Assembly (NCBI GenBank): GCA_001399805.1
Contig: LIHJ01000034.1
Coordinates: forward strand, 1-9,183
DNA length: 9,183 bases
From: Candidatus Bathyarchaeota archaeon BA1
GTDB taxonomy: Archaea > Thermoproteota > Bathyarchaeia > Bathyarchaeales > Bathyarchaeaceae
Direction of reading: 5' to 3'
Made by a program: the position numbers and the translations under genes. The notes beneath the pieces were generated by a model. It saw only the letters and a list, made by a program, of their open reading frames with translations. It had not been told where the DNA came from and made no database searches. Below are positions 4,650 to 9,183 of this stretch, in pieces (positions within the stretch are counted from its first letter, which is position 1; each line of letters starts with the position of its first letter).

Positions 4650-5345
4650 ATGGGGACGGTTTCCCAAATATTTGACGAAGCCCGTAAAGAGGGGAGGAGC
4701 TATCTTCTTGAGCCCGAGGCCAAAGAGATATGCATGGAGTATGGGATACCCGTGACGAGGTTTAGGATGGCGAAAACTGGTGGTGAGGCGGTGAGGCTTG
4801 CGGAAGAGATGGGCTACCCGATAGTCCTTAAGATAGTCTCACCCCACATTATCCATAAGTCCGACGTGGGAGGGGTTATCCTCCACCTCAAGAGCCCAGA
4901 TGAGGTCAGGGATGCCTATGATAAAATTTTGATAAATGCGAAGAGGCATAAGCCCGATGCCAAGATCGTGGGCGTCCTCGTTCAAGAGATGGCTCCCCCA
5001 TCCATCGAGGTCATTGTCGGGGCGATAAAGGACCCTCAATTCGGTCCAGCGTTGATGTTCGGGCTTGGCGGGGTCTTTGTGGAGGTCCTAAAGGACGTGA
5101 CCTTTAGGATCGCCCCCATCACCGAGTCGGATGCCCGCGAGATGGTCACTGAAGTGAAGGCATACCCGATCCTTAGGGGCTATCGTGGCCAGCCCCCCGC
5201 GGACATCAATGCCATCGTGCAAATCTTACTAAACACTTCAAGGCTGGTCATGGATCACCCCGAAATCAAGGAGCTTGACCTCAATCCCATCATGGTTTAC
5301 GAGAAGGGTGCGAAGACAGTAGATGCGAGAGTCATACTGGAGTAG
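4650..5345 (+). CDS. Acetate/acyl-CoA synthetase (ADP-forming), beta subunit
   Basis: From ATG 4650 the protein has 231 residues, matching the roughly 230-residue separate beta subunits of archaeal ACD. It is an ATP-grasp protein: LLEPEAKEICMEYGIPV (about 19-35) at the N-terminus, GYPIVLKIVSPHIIHKSDVG (55-74) with the phosphate-accepting-loop His, VQEMAPPSIEVIVGAIKDPQ (111-130), FGLGGVFVEVLKDVTFR (137-153), and KELDLNPIMV (207-216). With its alpha partner the enzyme converts acyl-CoA, ADP and phosphate to acid, CoA and ATP, the main energy-conserving step in peptide and sugar fermentation by many archaea. The alpha subunit is not in this window. GTG 4614 would add 12 residues not expected from the family. 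Its 3' end overlaps the Thg1 gene by 23 nt, suggesting coupled translation. Confidence 0.88.
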   Translation: MGTVSQIFDEARKEGRSYLLEPEAKEICMEYGIPVTRFRMAKTGGEAVRLAEEMGYPIVLKIVSPHIIHKSDVGGVILHLKSPDEVRDAYDKILINAKRHKPDAKIVGVLVQEMAPPSIEVIVGAIKDPQFGPALMFGLGGVFVEVLKDVTFRIAPITESDAREMVTEVKAYPILRGYRGQPPADINAIVQILLNTSRLVMDHPEIKELDLNPIMVYEKGAKTVDARVILE

Positions 5346-6096
5346 AGAAACCGAACCTTCTGAACATGAGATTTTCTCTCAACTTCAGGTTCCGCCAGAA
5401 GCCCCCTTCTTTGTTCGACTGGATGGGAGGCGCTTTCAAACCATCTCGGAGATGGTTGGAGCTGAGAAGCCATTTGATGAGGGATTCGCCAGGTGTTTGG
5501 TGGCATCCGCGAGAGCCATTTTTCAAGGCAACCTCAACCCAGCCCTGGTTTACGTCGCCAGCGACGAGATCAACGTACTATTTGTATACACCGCACCCTT
5601 CAGGCGTAGGGTTGAAAAAATAGACTCGATTCTCGCTGGCATTGCTTCCAGCACCTTCTCGTTAAGCATCCTAAAACTCTTCAAGAAGCCCATAACCTCA
5701 GCCTTTGACTCCCGCATAATCCTTTCCTCCCCCGAAAGGATTGTAGAGTATCTGACCTGGAGACAGAGGGACGCCTGGCGGAATCACAACAACGCATATG
5801 CGTACTGGCATTTACGGAAGATGGGAAGCAAACCCCTGGAAGCCGCCAAAATGCTGAGGGGCTTAAAAACCAAGGACCTTCATGAGATGCTCTTTCGCCA
5901 TGGTGTCAATCTGGCTCAAACACCAGCATGGCAGCGGAGGGGGATCCTCATTTATCGAGAACCTTATCAAAAGAAGGTGAAAAACCATGTGGTAACACGC
6001 TGGCGAATTGGAGAGGAATGGAACCTACCCACCTTCTCGTCAACGGAGGGGCAAGCCCTGATTCAAAGGGTCCTTGACTGGGCCAAGCCAATATAG
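5323..6096 (+). CDS. Thg1-family 3'-5' tRNA polymerase (archaeal tRNAHis guanylyltransferase-like)
   Basis: The protein has 257 residues. Catalytic palm features are present: FVRLDGRRF (about 30-38) with metal-binding Asp34; ASDEINVLF (79-87) with Asp81-Glu82 for the second metal site; FDSRII (128-133); and the signature W146RQRDAWRNHNNAYAYW (to 162) of the HxxNN type that handles the incoming triphosphate. Thg1 enzymes add nucleotides to the 5' end of tRNA. Eukaryotic members add G-1 to tRNA-His, whereas archaeal members repair 5'-truncated tRNAs using the 3' strand as template. The ATG at 5323 overlaps the upstream gene by 23 nt, has no good ribosome site, and is the only sensible start before the conserved core. 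The coiled-coil gene follows after 3 nt. The tRNA target cannot be told from sequence. Confidence 0.88.
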   Translation: MRESYWSRETEPSEHEIFSQLQVPPEAPFFVRLDGRRFQTISEMVGAEKPFDEGFARCLVASARAIFQGNLNPALVYVASDEINVLFVYTAPFRRRVEKIDSILAGIASSTFSLSILKLFKKPITSAFDSRIILSSPERIVEYLTWRQRDAWRNHNNAYAYWHLRKMGSKPLEAAKMLRGLKTKDLHEMLFRHGVNLAQTPAWQRRGILIYREPYQKKVKNHVVTRWRIGEEWNLPTFSSTEGQALIQRVLDWAKPI

Positions 6097-6099
6097 AGG

Positions 6100-6969
6100 A
6101 TGAGGAACTTGGAATCCCTCAAACAAAGGATTGAAGGGTTGAGTCGTGAGCTATCTCCGCTTAAGGAAGAACGTGGCAACCTTACATTAGAGGCCAGGAG
6201 ATGGGCCGAGAAAAGAAACTCCATCCATGAGCAGATTAAGGGGCTGCGGATGGAAACCGCTGATCTCAGAAGGAAACGTAACGCATTGAACGAGAGGGTC
6301 CGAGAGCTCAAAGACTTACGTGAGCAAGCCAGGGCGGAGCGCAAGGAAAAACGCGCTCAAGTCTCGAAGCTGAGGGAAAAAATGGGAAACCTCATGAAAA
6401 AGAAGCCCATCCAAAACATGCATGACATAGAGGAGGAGATCAAAAGCCTTGAGTGGAAGATTCAAACCACGCCCCTCACCCTTAAGGAGGATAAACGGCT
6501 GGTCGAACGAGTGAGGTCCCTTGAAACCCAGTTACTGATCCATAAACAGATACAAAAATTTACAGACAGCCTCATCGAGTTGCAAGCCGAAGGAGAGGTG
6601 CTGGAAATCAAAGCCAAATATTATCATGAGGAGCTCTCGGAACTCGCTGAACAAAGTCGAGAATTTCATGAAAGGATGATTGAAGCCCTGAAACAAGCTC
6701 ATGCTTTACAAATTGAGGCAGACAATGCGCATCAAAAATATATCGAGACTAAGGAGAAAGCCCAGGTGCATCATCAAAAATACACAGAACTTATGCATCA
6801 GATCAGGTCACTCAAACAAGAGATCCGTAAATCAGAGGAAGAAAGGCAAGCCAAACGTCAACTTGAGATCAGTAAACAATTGGAGGAAAAGGCTCTAGAG
6901 AAATTAAGACGCGGGGAGAAGCTAACCTGGGAGGAATTCAGGGTGCTTGCCGAAAGGGGGATCGTGTAA
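6100..6969 (+). CDS. COG1340-type archaeal coiled-coil protein
   Basis: The protein has 289 residues and is very rich in Glu, Lys, Arg, Gln and Leu, with heptad patterns through nearly all of residues 1-265: two long coiled-coil arms around a short break near KKKPIQNMHDIEEEIKSLEW (about 101-120). It ends in a small conserved block, LRRGEKLTWEEFRVLAERGI, that I recall from archaeal COG1340 proteins. Function is unknown; a structural or chromosome/cell-organisation role is guessed for the family. It begins 3 nt after the Thg1 stop. GAGG directly abuts ATG 6100; TTG 6109 with GGATGAGG 3 nt ahead is an alternative start, 3 codons later. A second frame inside it (6701-6898) is a shadow. No Cys, no membrane segment and no signal peptide are visible. 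Confidence 0.75.
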   Translation: MRNLESLKQRIEGLSRELSPLKEERGNLTLEARRWAEKRNSIHEQIKGLRMETADLRRKRNALNERVRELKDLREQARAERKEKRAQVSKLREKMGNLMKKKPIQNMHDIEEEIKSLEWKIQTTPLTLKEDKRLVERVRSLETQLLIHKQIQKFTDSLIELQAEGEVLEIKAKYYHEELSELAEQSREFHERMIEALKQAHALQIEADNAHQKYIETKEKAQVHHQKYTELMHQIRSLKQEIRKSEEERQAKRQLEISKQLEEKALEKLRRGEKLTWEEFRVLAERGIV

Positions 6970-7004
6970 CCCTTGAAGCACTGTATTGTTCAATTCACGG
7001 CGGA

Positions 7005-7070
7005 AACTTAAAGAGGGTTGAAGATAAGGTTAAAGCAATGTGAATACTTACAAATGATTAGGAGAGAGGA
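7005..7070 (+). promoter_or_regulatory. Probable promoter and ribosome site before the DUF373 gene
   Basis: The 103-nt gap after the coiled-coil gene contains a TATA-like element with a purine-rich BRE-like lead (GGAAACTTAAAG, about 7001-7012), predicting a start near 7035. A purine-rich ribosome site, GGAGAGAGGAAG, ends just before ATG 7073. This gap is the largest in the right half and probably separates two transcription units. Confidence 0.4.
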
Positions 7071-7072
7071 AG

Positions 7073-8266
7073 ATGTCAAAGCCCGCAAAGGAGGGGCGGG
7101 AAAGCACCCTCATTCTTTGCGTTGATAGAGATGATGATCTAGGTGTGAAGCTGGGGGCAAAGACACCCCTTCTTGGGAGGGAAAAAAACGTCGATGCGGC
7201 TACTAACCTTGCTCTGCGGGATCCCGAAGAACCCGACGCCAATGCCATGTTTGAAGCTGTTAGAATCTACGATCGTTTGACAGAGGGGGTTGAGGCACAT
7301 CAGAGGTATCAAATCGCAACCATAACAGGTTCAGAATTGGGTGGGGTGGGGGCGGATAAAAAGCTTGTGTCTGAGCTCACCGAGGTGTTAGATGCATTTC
7401 CGGCGAGTGATGTGATCCTCGTCACCGACGGCTTTGCAGATGAGGCGGTCTTGCCGCTGGTCCAATCTAGAGTGCAGGTGACCTCGGTTCGTAGGATCGT
7501 GGTGAAGCATAGCGAATCAATTGAGGAAACGGCAGCGATATTCTATCGGTACCTGAAAATGCTTGTGGAGAACCCCCGTTATTCTCGAGTTGTGCTTGGA
7601 CTGCCCGGGATCCTAATGATCATCTTGTGCGCTCTATGGTTGCTGGATCTCTTGCTTTACGGTTGGATTGCGTTCCTCGTCGTTGTTGGAGCATTTCTTC
7701 TCGTGAAGGGGTTCGGGGTTGATAAAGCGGTCCTACGTTCATACAAATGGATTCAGGAATTTTCCCCGCCTCCCCTTCCAAGGCAAATAGAGGTTTTCTC
7801 CGCCGCCACGGGGGTTCTATTAATCGGGGTGGGTACTTTTCAAGCGGGAGCATTCGCTTCACCAATTCTCCAGCCCCTTCCTGAAAATCTCGGTCAATGG
7901 CTTGCCCTACTTCCTAGGCTCGTGGGAGAGTTTATCTCTCATTCAATAACTCTCATCGTGACCGGTGTCTGTGTTACATTTACTGGTAGGGTGATCCGCT
8001 GGTTCTTCGAGCGCGACCCTAGGCTGTGGCGCACCATCATCATCATAGTTACATGCGCATGGTCGCAGCAAATCCTTTACCAAGCGTCACGAATCCTCAT
8101 CGAACCCACATTAGCCTACACTCTGCAATGGACACTTATAGCCGCCATCATCACCGGTATGCTTTTGACCTTAGCCGCCTTTATGATCACTTTCCTGTTG
8201 CATAGGAGATACGCCCAATTCTTCAGGGAGAAAGAAGAGAAGATTGAGGAGTTTAAAGAGGGTTGA
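7073..8266 (+). CDS. DUF373 family archaeal membrane protein
   Basis: The protein has 397 residues in two parts. The soluble N-terminal part carries the family hallmarks: LILCVDRDDDLG (13-24), TPLLGREKNVDAATNLALRD (31-50), PDANAMFEAVRIYD (54-67), IATITGSELGGVGADKKLVS (81-100), and ILVTDGFADEAVLPLV (115-130). The C-terminal part has about six membrane segments (about 173-192, 193-212, 241-262, 288-308, 319-337, 350-377) and a charged cytosolic tail (REKEEKIEEF). The repeated acidic CVDRDDD and VTDG motifs look like metal or nucleotide sites, but no activity is known for the family. ATG 7073 is supported by GGAGAGAGG just upstream. The 3' end overlaps the phosphorylase gene by 23 nt. Confidence 0.88.
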   Translation: MSKPAKEGRESTLILCVDRDDDLGVKLGAKTPLLGREKNVDAATNLALRDPEEPDANAMFEAVRIYDRLTEGVEAHQRYQIATITGSELGGVGADKKLVSELTEVLDAFPASDVILVTDGFADEAVLPLVQSRVQVTSVRRIVVKHSESIEETAAIFYRYLKMLVENPRYSRVVLGLPGILMIILCALWLLDLLLYGWIAFLVVVGAFLLVKGFGVDKAVLRSYKWIQEFSPPPLPRQIEVFSAATGVLLIGVGTFQAGAFASPILQPLPENLGQWLALLPRLVGEFISHSITLIVTGVCVTFTGRVIRWFFERDPRLWRTIIIIVTCAWSQQILYQASRILIEPTLAYTLQWTLIAAIITGMLLTLAAFMITFLLHRRYAQFFREKEEKIEEFKEG

Positions 8267-9032
8267 TATAGCCATAATCGGCGGGACAGGATTAGAAGCC
8301 TTATTGAAGGGTGTGGAACAGATTCAAATAGGAACCCCCTACGGCCTCCCGCCTCCCATATCGATTGGTGAGGCGGGTGGAAAACTCGTCGCATTCTTGC
8401 CCCGCCACGGCATCCATCACTCTGTTCCCCCTCACAAGGTGAACTATCGAGCCAACGTTTACGCCCTTCACGAGATTGGCGTTGAGCGGATTATCGCAAC
8501 CAATGCCGTGGGCGCCATAAATCTTGATTTGGAGCCTGGTGATCTGGTGATTCCCCATGATCTAATCGATTTCACCAAGCTTCGGCAGCTCACCTTCTAC
8601 GATGAAGCCCCCGTTACCCACATCGACGTATCCCAGCCGTACTGTCCAGAGATCCGTACGATTCTGATTGAGACAACGAACAAGTATGTTGCACGCATGC
8701 GGGATCGATCAGTTCTTGTTTGTATGGAGGGACCCCGCTATGAAACCCCAGCGGAGATTGAGATGCTTAGGCGAATGGGTTGCGACGTCGTCGGCATGAC
8801 TGGGGTGCCTGAGGCCACGCTTGCGCGTGAGCTCGAGATGTGCTACGCAACCATATGCTTCATCTCAAACATGGCGGCTGGTATACAGCAACGATTAACC
8901 GCCAGTGAGGTGGCCAAGGTAGCGAAGGAAAAAATGCCCATTATTCAGAAAATCTTAACAGAAACAATCGAGCGTCTACCAAAGGACCGACGCTGTCCAT
9001 GTGCCCACGCGCTTAAGGACGCGAGATTTTAA
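8244..9032 (+). CDS. S-methyl-5'-thioadenosine/thioinosine phosphorylase (likely MTI-preferring)
   Basis: The protein has 262 residues and belongs to the PNP/MTAP family, which splits MTA or MTI with phosphate into the base and methylthioribose-1-phosphate in methionine salvage. Motifs: AIIGGTGLE (10-18, phosphate), FLPRHGIHHSVPPHKVNYRA (51-70), IATNAVGAI (84-92), VCMEGPRYETPAEIEM (159-174), GMTGVPEATLARE (184-196), and FISNMAAG (206-213). Adenine-specific enzymes usually have a T-D-x-D at the last site that contacts the 6-amino group. The SNMAAG form, with Asn and Ala, is the pattern of 6-oxopurine (MTI, hypoxanthine) enzymes, so MTI is the likelier substrate. CPC (251-253) near the end resembles the C-terminal CxC disulfide of thermophilic archaeal homologues. 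The start is TTG 8244, the only candidate ahead of the core; it overlaps the DUF373 gene. Confidence 0.88.
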   Translation: MRSLKRVDIAIIGGTGLEALLKGVEQIQIGTPYGLPPPISIGEAGGKLVAFLPRHGIHHSVPPHKVNYRANVYALHEIGVERIIATNAVGAINLDLEPGDLVIPHDLIDFTKLRQLTFYDEAPVTHIDVSQPYCPEIRTILIETTNKYVARMRDRSVLVCMEGPRYETPAEIEMLRRMGCDVVGMTGVPEATLARELEMCYATICFISNMAAGIQQRLTASEVAKVAKEKMPIIQKILTETIERLPKDRRCPCAHALKDARF

Positions 9033-9137
9033 ATCTGAAAAATGCTTAAGATGCTCAGCATCAAAGACGGTGTGTAAAAATCCACCCTAAACCTTTTGTG
9101 GAACATATGTCAAAAGTCTCAGAAGGGGGCTTACGGC

Positions 9138-9183
9138 ATGCTTAGAGGGTTGTTATCAGCCATAGGAGTTTACAAGGTCTATG
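9138..9183 (+). CDS. Cis-prenyltransferase (UppS-like), first 15 codons, runs off right edge
   Basis: ATG 9138 opens MLRGLLSAIGVYKVY and continues past the window edge. This matches the start of archaeal polyprenyl diphosphate synthases, which typically read MLRxLLxxxGxYxxYExxL before the HIAIIMDGNRR motif. The enzyme makes the long cis-polyprenyl lipid that carries sugars in N-glycosylation. A GAAGGGGG purine stretch lies 10-17 nt upstream. With only 15 codons visible the call is a recognition of the N-terminal pattern. The 105-nt gap before it (9033-9137) contains no gene; a short A/T-rich stretch around 9070-9110 may hold its promoter. Confidence 0.55.
   Translation, partial: MLRGLLSAIGVYKVY

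Noticed and set aside
1..9183. CRISPR array, rRNA, insertion sequence or integrated element
   Set aside because: No regularly spaced repeats, no rRNA-like stretch, no transposase or integrase, and no duplicated tRNA 3' end suggesting an attachment site were seen on reading both strands.

Overview
The window looks like a piece of a thermophilic archaeal chromosome, most likely from the Thermoproteota/Bathyarchaeia side of the tree. The reasons are: a tRNA gene broken by short introns with bulge-helix-bulge-like folds; archaeal TATA-type promoters; archaea-typical families (DUF373 membrane protein, COG1340 coiled-coil protein, ADP-forming acyl-CoA synthetase beta subunit, archaeal Thg1); Shine-Dalgarno sites of the GGAGGTGA type; and frequent GTG/TTG starts. 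The assignment below phylum is inference.

Left part (1-1470). A minus-strand gene for an N-terminally anchored DUF6754-like protein runs off the left edge. Next comes the most striking element: a plus-strand tRNA-Tyr(GUA) gene at 465-686. Its mature sequence is only recovered if four separate introns (D loop, anticodon stem, canonical 37/38, and T arm) are removed, 145 nt in total; the anticodon sits on a 7-nt micro-exon. After it lies a decayed minus-strand gene of unknown family (about 862-1470) with an in-frame TAG and at least one frameshift.

Middle part (1495-4471). A promoter overlapped by a perfect inverted repeat precedes a three-gene operon: an ECF transporter S component, a membrane-anchored DUF4430 (transcobalamin-like) protein, and an asparagine-synthase-like ATP pyrophosphatase with a C-terminal zinc ribbon and no glutaminase domain. 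The first two look like a vitamin or cofactor uptake pair; the third may modify the substrate. Immediately downstream is what appears to be a second, dead copy of the same pair: a frameshifted ECF S component (about 3620-4278) and a truncated DUF4430 gene (4259-4471).

Right part (4584-9183). A tightly packed plus-strand block holds the beta subunit of acetate/acyl-CoA synthetase (ADP-forming), archaeal Thg1 (3'-5' tRNA polymerase), a COG1340 coiled-coil protein, a DUF373 membrane protein, an MTA/MTI phosphorylase whose SNMAAG motif points to methylthioinosine, and the first codons of a cis-prenyltransferase (UppS-like). Overlaps of 23 nt (twice) and a 3-nt gap suggest co-transcription in two groups, with a probable promoter gap at 6970-7072.
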